Positions 33,094 to 42,651 of a DNA stretch of 64,000 bases are shown here, one piece after another. The notes beneath the pieces are model-generated. The model did not search any database and was not told the DNA's origin. It was given only the letters and a program-made list of their open reading frames with translations. The DNA is from JAJCYL01 sp040222875 (GTDB lineage Bacteria > Bacteroidota > Bacteroidia > Cytophagales > Cyclobacteriaceae). Positions within the stretch are counted from its first letter, which is position 1; the number at the start of each line of letters is the position of its first letter. The stretch spans positions 186,001 through 250,000 of the forward strand of contig JAVKCG010000034.1 of NCBI GenBank assembly GCA_040222875.1, in the 5' to 3' direction. Position numbers and translations under genes: made by a program.

Positions 33094-34499
33094 TCCAGGT
33101 TAGCATCTTCATCGCCTATTTTGCCATTGTGTTTTTGATTGGATGGTTCAGCCTCAAAAACACCAGCAATGAGTCTGACTACTGGATTGCAGGTGGCAAA
33201 CTTGACTGGCTACTAGGCGGGGCCACGATGACGGCAACACACACCAGTGCAGGTACTTTCGTTGGAACGGTTGGGGTGATTTACACCGTCGGCTGGTCAT
33301 TTGGTTGGGTGCTCATTGCCATACCGCTAGCGTACTTTTTTATGGTAGCTGTATTGGCCCCAAGGTTCACCAAAATTCGACATCTCACACTTCCTGCATT
33401 CATTGAATCCAGGTATTGGAGCAAAACTGCCAGAGGGATTTCTGCCATTATCATTCTCATTGCAACAGTAGTTTATATCATGGCTCAAATCGTTGCAGGA
33501 GGCTTGATTTCAAATGTCATCTTCGGAATCAACCCTACAACAGGCATGGTCATTTTTACTATTGTGCTGCTACTTTATACTTCTGTTGGAGGAATGCTGG
33601 CCGTGGTGTACACTGACTTTTTACAATTGATCATTATGGTTGTTGGGACAATTATAGCCATACCAATTACAATTAATCATTTCCAATCATTTGATGAATT
33701 ACTTTATCTCGTAGAAGCAGTTAAGCCTACAACTTTCACCTGGGAAGGAATGAGTCCTGCTCTCCTAATCACCATCGGCATGGCCTTTTTCTTAGGCTCT
33801 GTTGCCACTCCTGAGAAAGTTACCCGCCTTTATGCCATGAAGAATCTCAAAACCATTAGGAAGGGACTGTTAATGACCATCGTACTCACCTGTTCCCTCA
33901 ACCTAATGGTCTTCATACTTGGTCTTTCGGCAATGGTATTCTTTCCAAATTTACCAAGTGGCGACCTCACTATGCCCATCGTTGCTAAAGCAGTATTACC
34001 CCCATTTATTGGGACTCTGATGCTTGCCGCAATCACTTCTGCCATGATGTCCACTGTCGACTCATTGTTACTTGTTTCAGGGTCGGCGCTTTCCGAAGAC
34101 ATTTATACCACCCTTGTAAAGCCGAAGTCGACAAGTAAAGAAAAAGTGCGGATCGCCAGAACAGGAATCGCAATTGTAGGTATCACACCGCTCATTTTGG
34201 TGCTGCTTGGTTTGCAGGAGGGAGAGTTGGTTCAATTTATCGTGATCTTATTCAGTGCACTAATGGGTGCCAGCTTTTTTGTTCCAGTAGTCGGGGGTGT
34301 TATCTGGAAGAGGGCCAACAAGCAAGGTGCCATTGCTGCAATGATCTCAGGTGTAACCACAACAGTTTTTTGGGAGGCATTCGGCAGCAGCGCCATTGAT
34401 CCTGTGCTACCTGGGTTTTTAATGAGTTTGGTGTCAATGATTGTGGTTAGTCTGGCTTACCCGAAGCCAAATCATCAAGTATTGGAACAATATTTTTAG
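33090..34499 (+). CDS. sodium:solute symporter (SSS family)
   Basis: 469 residues with 12-13 membrane segments. The N-terminal part reads YWIAGGKLDWLLGGATMTATHTSAGTFVG, typical of the SSS fold. The block MSTVDSLLLVSGSALSEDIY contains the conserved Ser residues of the second sodium site in this family. The cargo cannot be named; neighbouring peptidase genes suggest dipeptides or amino acids. It is coupled to a 31-residue membrane peptide by a four-base overlap. A perfect hairpin follows the gene at 34518-34550. Confidence 0.92.
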   Translation: MIQVSIFIAYFAIVFLIGWFSLKNTSNESDYWIAGGKLDWLLGGATMTATHTSAGTFVGTVGVIYTVGWSFGWVLIAIPLAYFFMVAVLAPRFTKIRHLTLPAFIESRYWSKTARGISAIIILIATVVYIMAQIVAGGLISNVIFGINPTTGMVIFTIVLLLYTSVGGMLAVVYTDFLQLIIMVVGTIIAIPITINHFQSFDELLYLVEAVKPTTFTWEGMSPALLITIGMAFFLGSVATPEKVTRLYAMKNLKTIRKGLLMTIVLTCSLNLMVFILGLSAMVFFPNLPSGDLTMPIVAKAVLPPFIGTLMLAAITSAMMSTVDSLLLVSGSALSEDIYTTLVKPKSTSKEKVRIARTGIAIVGITPLILVLLGLQEGELVQFIVILFSALMGASFFVPVVGGVIWKRANKQGAIAAMISGVTTTVFWEAFGSSAIDPVLPGFLMSLVSMIVVSLAYPKPNHQVLEQYF

Positions 34500-34517
34500 A
34501 TAGAGTCAAAAATCCAC

Positions 34518-34550
34518 AGACTACAAAAGTCTTAAAGACTTTTGTAGTCT
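34518..34550. terminator. bidirectional hairpin terminator
   Basis: AGACTACAAAAGTCT (34518-34532) pairs perfectly with AGACTTTTGTAGTCT (34536-34550) over 15 bases with loop TAA. It lies between the convergent symporter and aldo/keto reductase genes and touches the latter's stop codon, so it can end transcripts from both sides. The T/A-rich arms serve as U-tracts in either direction. Confidence 0.75.
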
Positions 34551-35458
34551 CAACTTATTCTGTGAGCATCATAATTCTTTCTAGGAAAAATTTTCTGAAG
34601 CATTCCGAAATCAGATTCTGACAAATCAGGTTCTTCCAATGCCATTAACACTGATTTGAGTTGCTCCTCTGTTCTAATACCCACAACAGCAGAAGCGATT
34701 GCAGGGTTCTTAAGAACAAATTGTAGACTAATTGATAAGCTTGAGTTTTTGTTTATTTCCTTTAACAAACGTTGGTATTGATCAATCGCCGCTTCGGAAT
34801 GATCAATATATTGTTTTGGAGGCTTATCTATTAGCAACCCTTTAGCTAAAACACCCCTCGCCAGTACATCAATTTGCTTCGATTCCAACAGGGCCAAACA
34901 TGTTTCTTCCGGTCTGCGATCTAACAAGCTATACTGCATCATCACATTCGAAATATTAGACCTTTTAGCCCATTCGTTAATTACGTTAGGCCTGATTGAA
35001 GAAATGCCATAGGCTTTAATTTTTCCATGTGCTTTCAGGATCTCAAATGCTTCTATAGTTTCATCAATAGGATCATCAATTGTTCCTCCATGCAACTGGT
35101 AGAGATCGATATAATCAGTTTGAAGCCTTATAAGGCTTTCGTCAACCGCTTTTAAAATGTAATCTTTTGAGGGGTTCCATCTCCAGGAAGTTCCCTCGTT
35201 GTTCAATTCATTACCAACCTTAGTAGCAATGATCGCTTTCTCTCGAAATGGTTTCAATGCTTTACCTACCAGCACCTCATTTTTCCCCTGGTTATAGAGG
35301 TCAGCCGTGTCATAGTAGTTGATGCCGTTGTCGAAAGCAGATTGAAGCAACTTGACACTATAGCCCTTCTTCACATCCAGTGACATGCAACCGAATGATA
35401 TGTCATCAGCCGACCCTTTTTTAACAAGTAAATCATTGTCTTGGTTCTTCAAGTTCAA
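34550..35458 (-). CDS. aldo/keto reductase
   Basis: 302 residues, AKR superfamily (TIM barrel, NADPH-dependent carbonyl reduction). The catalytic tetrad is visible: Asp and Tyr in YYDTADLYNQG, Lys in IIATKVGN and His in YQLHG. The C-terminal NADPH-binding region includes SAVVGIRTEEQL. The start is a TTG at 35458, since an in-frame stop lies immediately upstream and no ATG is available before the core. The substrate is unknown. Confidence 0.92.
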   Translation of the reverse strand: MNLKNQDNDLLVKKGSADDISFGCMSLDVKKGYSVKLLQSAFDNGINYYDTADLYNQGKNEVLVGKALKPFREKAIIATKVGNELNNEGTSWRWNPSKDYILKAVDESLIRLQTDYIDLYQLHGGTIDDPIDETIEAFEILKAHGKIKAYGISSIRPNVINEWAKRSNISNVMMQYSLLDRRPEETCLALLESKQIDVLARGVLAKGLLIDKPPKQYIDHSEAAIDQYQRLLKEINKNSSLSISLQFVLKNPAIASAVVGIRTEEQLKSVLMALEEPDLSESDFGMLQKIFPRKNYDAHRIS

Positions 35459-35503
35459 TTATATTGATGGAATGAGTATTCAACCAATTGTAAATAGAAG
35501 ACA

Positions 35504-37243
35504 TTAATCCTCAATCCAATTAACCTTCTTAACCATTGTGCTGTCAAACCGAAACACTTCGACATAAGTATCATCAACATCCAATCCATGAATTTTATGA
35601 AAGAATCTATTTGTGTAAATCTTGACTTTTCTATTGACATTGCCTGATTTAGCAGTAGGCCAGATGACCCATCCCTTTTTGACAGTATTTATGTCTTTAA
35701 AAAATTCATCGAAAGTATAACTCTTAGAATATTCATCAGTTTTCACCTTAGAATCTACAATATCAATAACGTCGATATCTGAAGAAAAGTCCTGTAAATA
35801 ATAACTCCTCATATATGCCGCAAAAATAGTATCATCAATTTCAACATTATCTAAAAATGTACGATAGGCAACTTCAAATTTTGGATGGACAGACCCATAA
35901 TATAAATGTCGCAAGTTGTTGGCCTGCAAAAACTTAGAGCAAGACAGAATTAGGAGTACACAGAGCCCTACATTTTTTACCCTTGAGTTATTTATACTAT
36001 TCAATACAACAATGAGAATACAGAAAATTAGTATAATACTCACTGGTACCAGGTGGGATACATATCTAAAACTTTCATGCGGAAATTGAAATAAAAAAAC
36101 AAACAGGATTAATGATGGAATTATGGTGACATAGGCAAATAACATTACCCGCCTCAAAAGGCATTCTTTCATTCGAAAAATAAGGATCAATCCTAAAAGA
36201 AAAAGAACCATGTTGAACTCCCAATTTAATGCACCAGTGAATATGTATGTGGCATAAGAATATGAGGGATCATCACTGAGCTTAAACACTTCAAAAAATT
36301 TGTAATAGATTAAGAATCGTATCAAATAAAAAACTCCGACCACAGCAAATGGGATGATTATTAGTTTGTAATTTCTCCAAGTCGATATAACCCACTTGTG
36401 TGTAGAAAAAATTGGGTACAATGTCAGGGGTACGATTAATATTAATGCATTCTTATGTACTAGAATCGTTGCAATCACTAAAACTGCAAGCAAAATGCAA
36501 AAGATCCAATCAAGCTTCTTGAACTCTTGGTTTCTTACCTTTTCAAAGATTACAAAATAGAGAATGCTAAGGCATGAATACATCAATATTAATACCCCAT
36601 ACATTCTACCTTGCCTAAAATAATAGAGCAATTCGATTTGAAGCAGCATCACCGCACATATAGTTAATGTGATAACAATAGACCCAAACAGGCGTTGGGC
36701 TATTATTGCGATCATCATTATGAATCCAGCACCAGCAATGGCAGATACTAACCGGACAGAAAATTCAGAAATGCCTAAAACCCCGATAGTTTTTGAAACC
36801 AGCCATGTGTAAGGCCATGCCCGGTTATATTCAATACCAGTTGACTCATTGTTAAAAAAATTCCATTTCAAATATTCTCCTGTTTGGAGGTGTCCTTTTG
36901 CAACACTGATTGTGATAAACTCATCGTCGTAAAAATTGATATGGCCCAGGTTGAATAAATAAACTCCGGTTGCAAAGAAAAATATCATCACAAACACAAC
37001 TGATGTAGTAGTACCGCTTTCAAAACCATGGTTAAATTGAACTTTCTCATTAATATCACTATTCAAAATGAAGGCTAATCCAATAAGAAAACTACAAACC
37101 ACGACTATAATCTTAAAAACAAGGCTTTGTTGATGATCCTGAAAATATGGCAAAGACTGAATGAACCAGATCAAGAAAAATATGATAGAAAAGTTTTGGA
37201 GGTTCTTACTCCAGGATTTTTTCAAAAACATGTTCTCAAACAT
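35504..37243 (-). CDS. GT39/ArnT-like membrane glycosyltransferase
   Basis: 579 residues with about 12 membrane segments and a C-terminal soluble part of roughly 120 residues. The first extracytoplasmic loop reads NFYDDEFITISVAKG, carrying the acidic pair typical of GT-C lipid-phosphate-sugar transferases such as PMT and ArnT. It probably transfers a sugar from a polyprenyl-phosphate donor to a protein or lipid on the periplasmic face. Its start touches the stop of the lipid kinase gene at 37243, so the two are coupled. The acceptor is unknown. Confidence 0.8.
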   Translation of the reverse strand: MFENMFLKKSWSKNLQNFSIIFFLIWFIQSLPYFQDHQQSLVFKIIVVVCSFLIGLAFILNSDINEKVQFNHGFESGTTTSVVFVMIFFFATGVYLFNLGHINFYDDEFITISVAKGHLQTGEYLKWNFFNNESTGIEYNRAWPYTWLVSKTIGVLGISEFSVRLVSAIAGAGFIMMIAIIAQRLFGSIVITLTICAVMLLQIELLYYFRQGRMYGVLILMYSCLSILYFVIFEKVRNQEFKKLDWIFCILLAVLVIATILVHKNALILIVPLTLYPIFSTHKWVISTWRNYKLIIIPFAVVGVFYLIRFLIYYKFFEVFKLSDDPSYSYATYIFTGALNWEFNMVLFLLGLILIFRMKECLLRRVMLFAYVTIIPSLILFVFLFQFPHESFRYVSHLVPVSIILIFCILIVVLNSINNSRVKNVGLCVLLILSCSKFLQANNLRHLYYGSVHPKFEVAYRTFLDNVEIDDTIFAAYMRSYYLQDFSSDIDVIDIVDSKVKTDEYSKSYTFDEFFKDINTVKKGWVIWPTAKSGNVNRKVKIYTNRFFHKIHGLDVDDTYVEVFRFDSTMVKKVNWIED

Positions 37244-38097
37244 TAAACTAAGCTTCCAACTTTCAAAATCAATTCTCTTCTCAATACTCTTACCTCAAAT
37301 GGCGGAGTCCCAATTACCTCGCCATCAATATGTGCAATCATTTCAGGTTGATGATGGATTTTAATATTACTGCCCTCCAAAAACTCTACTTCCTCTAACC
37401 TATCATGTGTGCCATCTTTTAAAAGCCCAAGATTTAAAAACCGTTTCAATGGCTTGAGGTTTTTGATCAGACATATGGCAAATTTACCATCATCCAATCT
37501 GGCATGAGGCCCTAGTTTAAAGCCCCCACCAAATGTGGTGCCGTTCATAATTGCAAACAAAAAAACCATCTCCTCAAACGGTTTTCCGTCAATTTCAAAT
37601 TTTAGGATTTTTGGTTTATACCCGCCCAAAACCTTTAACACATGGTAATAATAGGCTGCATGGCCTCTTAAGAATGTTCTATTATTATTGAACTCATGGG
37701 CGATTTGGCCATCAAAACCCAACCCTAAACCGTTGATGAAATAGTGATTATTTACTTTGCCCAAATCAATATGTCGTATCGACCCGTTCAAGGCAGTTTC
37801 AATATGTTCTTGCAATGAATTACCAATATTGACCGATTTAATAAAATCATTGCCGCTACCAGCTGGAATGATGCCAATTGGTAAATCAATTAGACTAAGT
37901 TGATTTATAGTATGGTTCAGGGTACCATCACCACCAATAACAACAAGATCCGAAAACCCTTGTGCATTTATTTCAGATAATTGAGTTGATATTAAAAAGT
38001 CGATTTTTTCATATTGGAGCCTTGATTTAAGCTTCTCAAGAATTCTCAAAGACTTGCTGTCCTGGGGCTTGTGGGTGATTAAAATTCTTCGATTCAT
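37243..38097 (-). CDS. diacylglycerol kinase-family lipid kinase
   Basis: About 284 residues from the ATG at 38097; a TTG at 38106 is a weaker start. The catalytic domain has the glycine-rich VVIGGDGTLNHT (GGDGT at residues 55-59) and GIIPAGSGNDF motifs. The C-terminal beta-sandwich follows, with NGTTFGGGFKLGPHARLDDG. Such enzymes phosphorylate diacylglycerol or related lipids. The last base overlaps the first base of the downstream glycosyltransferase, suggesting linked roles in envelope lipids, which is inference. Confidence 0.9.
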   Translation of the reverse strand: MNRRILITHKPQDSKSLRILEKLKSRLQYEKIDFLISTQLSEINAQGFSDLVVIGGDGTLNHTINQLSLIDLPIGIIPAGSGNDFIKSVNIGNSLQEHIETALNGSIRHIDLGKVNNHYFINGLGLGFDGQIAHEFNNNRTFLRGHAAYYYHVLKVLGGYKPKILKFEIDGKPFEEMVFLFAIMNGTTFGGGFKLGPHARLDDGKFAICLIKNLKPLKRFLNLGLLKDGTHDRLEEVEFLEGSNIKIHHQPEMIAHIDGEVIGTPPFEVRVLRRELILKVGSLV

Positions 38098-38186
38098 CTC
38101 AGTCAAAGCAAGCTAATACCGAATAAATAAAATACTTCTATCCTTTTACCCTGACTGCGTAATTTGATTGTTCTAAATCCGAAACT

Positions 38187-40988
38187 ATGTCACAATCAAC
38201 GTTCAAAACCTTACTGATTTTTATTTTATCCTTCTCCTTCTTCATAAGTCACTCACAAAGAAGAAGAAATTCCGAACCTTCAGGTGTCAAGTACGACACT
38301 GCCCTTTACAATAAAATGAAATGGCGAAATATTGGGCCGTTCAGGGGCGGTCGATCAACTACATCAACCGGAGTAATCGGAGACCCCCTCACCTACTATT
38401 TCGGCTCAGCAGGCGGCGGAGTTTGGAAGACTGAAAATGCAGGCATCACCTGGAAAAATATATCCGATGGTTTTTTCAACACTACCTCGATCGGGGCAGT
38501 TGCTGTTTCGGCATCTGACCCGAATGTAGTTTACGTTGGTACTGGTGAAGCGCCAGTTAGAGGTGTAATGACCTCTAGCGGAGATGGCGTTTATAAATCT
38601 ACCGATGCCGGTAAAACCTGGAAGCATTTAGGGCTTGAGCTGACCCGGCAGATTTCCCAGGTTCGGATTCACCCAACCAACCCTGATATTGTCTATGTTT
38701 CGGCACAGGGCTCACCCTACACACCAACTAAAGACCGAGGCATTTACCGCTCTACGGATGGTGGTAAAACGTGGAAACAAGTTCATTTTGTGGATGAGAA
38801 TTCTGGCGCTAGTGACTTATCAATGGACATGAACAATCCCCGGATTCTGTATGCCGCCTATTGGGATCATCAGCGTAAACCCTGGTTTGCAAGGAGTGGT
38901 GGAGAAGGAAGCTCCATCTGGAAATCTACCGACGGCGGTGACAATTGGACAAAACTTGAAAAGGGCCTCCCTGAAAAACTAATGGGGAAAATCGGGGTTT
39001 CAGTGTCTGGTGCAAATTCTGATCGGGTTTATGCAATCATCGAATCTGAAGAGGGTGGCCTATACCGATCTGATGATGCAGGATCAAGCTGGAAACTGAT
39101 GAATTCAGAGCGTATCATCAGAACCCGCTCATGGTATTACATGCACATTTTCGCAGACCCCGTGAATGAAAATGTGGTTTACATCATGAATGCCCCCTTT
39201 ATGAAATCCATTGATGGTGGTAAGACATTCGCTAGGGTTGAGGTACCTCACGGCGACAACCACTACGTATGGATCAACCCTGACAATCCAAACAATCTGA
39301 TCAACTCAAATGACGGTGGCGCCAATATCACTTTTGATGGAGGTTCCAGTTGGTCTACTCAGCAAAACCAGCCGACTGCTCAATTCTATAGAGTGAATGC
39401 TGATAACCGCTTTCCATATTATGTTTATGGCGGTCAGCAGGACAACTCTTCCGTGGCAATTCCTTCGGAAACCTTCGGCTCAGGGATTGACTGGAAGGAC
39501 TGGCGATCAGGAGTTGGAGGTTGTGAAACTGCCTATGTAGCATTCGATCGGGACAACCCCGAACTGATGTATTCCGGTTGCTATCAGGGCATCATTGATG
39601 AGTATAGCTGGTCACTTGACAGGGAGAAGCAGGTGAAAGCATACCCCGAAATGGGTTTGGGTGAGCCATCTGATGAACAGAAATACCGCTTCAACTGGAA
39701 TGCGCCAATAATTGTATCTCAGCATGATACCGATGTTATCTATCATGCAGGAAATCAGCTTTTAAAATCTACAGACAGAGGAATCACCTGGGAAGAAGCA
39801 AGCCCTGATTTGACCAGAAATGAAAAAGAGAAGCAGGGGCCTGGTGGTGGTCCAATCACCAATGAAGGTGCTGGTGGCGAAGTGTATAATACCATCATGT
39901 ATGTGGAGGAATCTCCGTTTGATGGCAATGTGATTTGGGTGGGTACTGATGACGGCCTGGTGCATATTACCCGTGATGGAGGTGCGAATTGGCAAAATAT
40001 TACCCCTCCAAATGCAGGTGAAGGTATCATGAATGCGATTGACGCTTCTCCGCATGATGCTGGAACAGCTTACGTAGCATTTACGAAATACAAATTCAAT
40101 GATTTCAGGCCTTACATCTACAAAACAACTGATTATGGAGCGACATGGTCAATGGTAGCAAATGGAATTGACGCTAATGCTTATGTGCGGGTGGTACGGG
40201 AAGATCCCGGACGCAAAGGCCTGCTTTACGCAGGAACAGAAAGAGGCCTTTATGTCTCATTTGATGCGGGAACCAGTTGGAGCGAGTTTCAATTGAACCA
40301 CCCAATAGTGCCAATCACGGATTTGATGGTGCATCGAAATGACATCATTACTGCAACTCATGGTAGAGGTTTCTGGATTCTGGATGACCTGACGCCTTTG
40401 CACCAGCTTTCAGATGAAATCAAGAATTCAACGGCCTATCTATATCAGCCTCAGGATTATATCAAGCCGATTCCATCAGCTTTGAGGCGGCAAGGTCCTC
40501 AGGGAGCAAATCCATACAACGGTATTGAGTTCAGGTTTTATATGAAAGAAGTGGCTAAAGAGGACAGCATTCCGGTTACTATTGAAATCCTGCAGGGTTC
40601 CAATGTAATCAGGACGCTCTCTTCTGATTCTGAAATCGAAAAGAATAAGCTGGCCAAAGAAACCGGAATGAACCTGGCCCAGTGGGATTTACGAACGGAC
40701 GACATTGAGCCTTCGAAGGGTGTAATGACCAATCCACAGCAGGGCAATGTGATTCCTGGTTACAAAGTGGTGCCTGGTAATTACGCGGTAAAGTTGACTT
40801 ACGGTGATGTTACTCAATCTTACAATTTCAGCATTTTGCCAGATCCCCGGGAAAAAGTTGCTGATTCGCATTATGCTGATAAGGGCAATATGCTCATCAA
40901 CATCAACAATGACCTCAAGGATATTTACAATTCATTGAGCCAGCTGCAGGATGTTCGTGGTCAGGTAGATGGCTTTAGAAGAAGATGA
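38187..40988 (+). CDS. secreted VPS10/sortilin-type beta-propeller protein, frameshifted at the 3' end
   Basis: 933 residues in this frame. A signal peptide (LLIFILSFSFFISHSQ) is followed by Asp-box propeller motifs (KTENAGITW, KSTDAGKTW, RSTDGGKTW, KSTDGGDNW, RSDDAGSSW, TRDGGANW). It shares the opening MKWRNIGPFRGGRST and the later GFWILDDLTPLH block with its paralogue at 6430-9537. The frame closes early after VDGFRRR, while the missing helical tail is encoded one frame over at 40969-41340. The two parts together give about 1050 residues, matching the paralogue. It is either a real frameshift mutation or a sequence error. Confidence 0.85.
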   Translation: MSQSTFKTLLIFILSFSFFISHSQRRRNSEPSGVKYDTALYNKMKWRNIGPFRGGRSTTSTGVIGDPLTYYFGSAGGGVWKTENAGITWKNISDGFFNTTSIGAVAVSASDPNVVYVGTGEAPVRGVMTSSGDGVYKSTDAGKTWKHLGLELTRQISQVRIHPTNPDIVYVSAQGSPYTPTKDRGIYRSTDGGKTWKQVHFVDENSGASDLSMDMNNPRILYAAYWDHQRKPWFARSGGEGSSIWKSTDGGDNWTKLEKGLPEKLMGKIGVSVSGANSDRVYAIIESEEGGLYRSDDAGSSWKLMNSERIIRTRSWYYMHIFADPVNENVVYIMNAPFMKSIDGGKTFARVEVPHGDNHYVWINPDNPNNLINSNDGGANITFDGGSSWSTQQNQPTAQFYRVNADNRFPYYVYGGQQDNSSVAIPSETFGSGIDWKDWRSGVGGCETAYVAFDRDNPELMYSGCYQGIIDEYSWSLDREKQVKAYPEMGLGEPSDEQKYRFNWNAPIIVSQHDTDVIYHAGNQLLKSTDRGITWEEASPDLTRNEKEKQGPGGGPITNEGAGGEVYNTIMYVEESPFDGNVIWVGTDDGLVHITRDGGANWQNITPPNAGEGIMNAIDASPHDAGTAYVAFTKYKFNDFRPYIYKTTDYGATWSMVANGIDANAYVRVVREDPGRKGLLYAGTERGLYVSFDAGTSWSEFQLNHPIVPITDLMVHRNDIITATHGRGFWILDDLTPLHQLSDEIKNSTAYLYQPQDYIKPIPSALRRQGPQGANPYNGIEFRFYMKEVAKEDSIPVTIEILQGSNVIRTLSSDSEIEKNKLAKETGMNLAQWDLRTDDIEPSKGVMTNPQQGNVIPGYKVVPGNYAVKLTYGDVTQSYNFSILPDPREKVADSHYADKGNMLININNDLKDIYNSLSQLQDVRGQVDGFRRR

Positions 40989-41340
40989 ATCAGCAGAGGA
41001 AATTGTAGAAACGGGTGAAGAGATCAAGAAGAAAGTAGATGAGGCTGAGAGCAAACTGGTTTCACCCAAACAAGAGACTTTCCAGGACATCATCAATTTC
41101 AGAAATATGATCGACCGCCACTTGATCCACCTTAAAGACCTGATCGATTCAAACGTACCGCCTCTAACAAGTGGTGAGAAAGACCGATTCGAAGACCTTG
41201 ATCAGGATTGGTCTGAAGTAAAAAAAGAGGTAGATCAAATTCTAAACTCAGATTTACCAGCTTTCAATAAGCTGCTTCGGGAAAGCGACATTCAGCATGT
41301 AGCACCTAAGGAAAAGAAAGAAGAGAAAGTGGGGAGTTGA
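40969..41340 (+). pseudogene. displaced C-terminal part of the VPS10-type gene
   Basis: About 120 residues of charged helical sequence (ESAEEIVETGEEIKKKVDEAESK, then TFQDIINFRNMIDRHLIHLKDL) equivalent to the C-terminal tail of the paralogue, which has NYRRVFTNHLVRLFRVIVDEH. The change of frame falls within about 40970-40988, in a purine-rich run reading TTTAGAAGAAGATGAA. A +1 shift restores one reading frame. The ATG at 40969 could in principle start a separate peptide, but homology to the tail argues against an independent gene. Confidence 0.75.
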
Positions 41341-41877
41341 TTAGGATTTAAAGTTTTGAAGGTTGGGAAGGTGTTGAGGTTGGAGAATTGGTGATTAGGA
41401 GTTTAGACTGTGGTTACTTACTGGCTTGAATGGATATTTGGATGGCGTAGGCTCATTCTCTCGTCCACCTTTAGATTAGCTTAATTGAATAATTTGGCAA
41501 TTGAGATTCTTGTTACCAACAGCTTTGTAAGAGTAGCTTTCTTGTTGATACTTCTTGCAATGCTCACATAGAAACTTTTGGTTACCATTAGCTTGTTTGC
41601 CAGCTTTGATACAGCCACCCTCGCAATATCTACATTTCATTTACCTGATAATTTGAACCATGAAGGTTCTAAAAAGCTCAAATGCTGACAATGAACCAAT
41701 TAAATCTTTGTGAGTAGGCCTCAGGCCTAACCGAGTTTAACATAGCTGTCCTTCTGATAAAGCTGATTATTAGATACTTAGGCCATCAATATGTAGCAAC
41801 CAGATAATTTGTACCACTACAAGACTAGTCAAGGGTTAGAAAGTTCATTTTCGGAAAACAGATATTTGTACCTGGAC
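41341..41877. other. AT-rich stretch with a zinc-ribbon remnant
   Basis: Apart from the short minus-strand frame at 41476-41640, no gene was found here. An AGGCCTCAGGCCT palindrome is present near 41726-41738. The base composition and remnant suggest a site of past insertion. Confidence 0.4.
41476..41640 (-). CDS. small zinc-ribbon protein, likely insertion-sequence remnant
   Basis: 54 residues from an ATG at 41640: MKCRYCEGGCIKAGKQANGN, then QKFLCEHCKKYQQ. Two CxxC pairs form a zinc ribbon like the N-terminus of IS1/IS1595-type transposase accessory proteins, where a CKxCKKYQQ motif is common. The helix-turn-helix that normally follows is missing, since the frame ends after NLNCQIIQLS. It is probably a truncated remnant, though a free-standing small protein cannot be excluded. 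Confidence 0.55.
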   Translation of the reverse strand: MKCRYCEGGCIKAGKQANGNQKFLCEHCKKYQQESYSYKAVGNKNLNCQIIQLS

Positions 41878-42423
41878 TTAATCGGTGAGTTTAAACTCAA
41901 TACCTAACTTTTTCAACTGCTCTGATTTACGAGATACATCTTTGTAGTTTATTTTGTGAAATATTAAGTCATACTCCTCTTGGTTCATTCCTTTTTTCTT
42001 ACATACGGTAGCCAATTTAATGAGATCAGCATTTACAAGATCGAATAAGCTGTCAATTGGAGTTCTGTACTTTTTCTTGATTGTTGCTATGTCTATGCCA
42101 TTGTGTATATCAGCTATTGCTTTAACATAAAAATTTTCAGCTAAATCAATTTTTGATTGAATTTCTTGTCTCAACGCTGATATTTCAACTGGTTCTGATT
42201 TAAAATCATCAATAATATCGCTGTCCTTATTTATATAAACTACTACTAATACAATACATGTAAGCAAAATAGCTCCAATTACCCCATTCCATAACATGTT
42301 GTCCTGATGGATTTCATCAAATGACTTACCTTTTGTAAAAACCCACCTGATAAAAGCTCCTGGATAACTAAGTATAACATAAAATAAAAACTCAAAGACC
42401 ACTGTCACAATTGATTCTAACAT
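41878..42423 (-). CDS. hypothetical membrane protein of the small-gene cluster
   Basis: 181 residues. Two membrane segments (about 5-28 and 48-66) precede a charged helical cytoplasmic or periplasmic part of about 115 residues (EISALRQEIQSKIDLAENFYVKAI). No family was recognised. It lies 7 bases downstream of the next small gene, and four minus-strand genes at 41878-43148 appear to form one transcript. Confidence 0.6.
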   Translation of the reverse strand: MLESIVTVVFEFLFYVILSYPGAFIRWVFTKGKSFDEIHQDNMLWNGVIGAILLTCIVLVVVYINKDSDIIDDFKSEPVEISALRQEIQSKIDLAENFYVKAIADIHNGIDIATIKKKYRTPIDSLFDLVNADLIKLATVCKKKGMNQEEYDLIFHKINYKDVSRKSEQLKKLGIEFKLTD

Positions 42424-42430
42424 AGCCCCT

Positions 42431-42619
42431 TTATTGCTTTAGTTTATTAGTTCCTTCTTCCATTCCTTTTTTAAGAGGGTATTGGATACCTTGCTTGATT
42501 CCTTGATCAAGGTACTTATTTGGTACTATTTTTCCTCCAAAAAGTCTACCGAGAAGGATGCTGAAGGTGTCATTAATTAGATCTGCACTTTCACTTAGAG
42601 ATGGTGTCTCTTGCATCAT
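42431..42619 (-). CDS. hypothetical 62-residue protein
   Basis: Starts at an ATG at 42619 (alternatively 42616 or a TTG at 42622). The sequence is helical with a basic end (GIKQGIQYPLKKGMEEGTNKLKQ). No membrane segment and no family were recognised. Its support is the tight packing between neighbours on the same strand. Confidence 0.4.
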   Translation of the reverse strand: MMQETPSLSESADLINDTFSILLGRLFGGKIVPNKYLDQGIKQGIQYPLKKGMEEGTNKLKQ

Positions 42620-42651
42620 CAACCCCTCATTGCCCCGATAGAAGACTTGAG

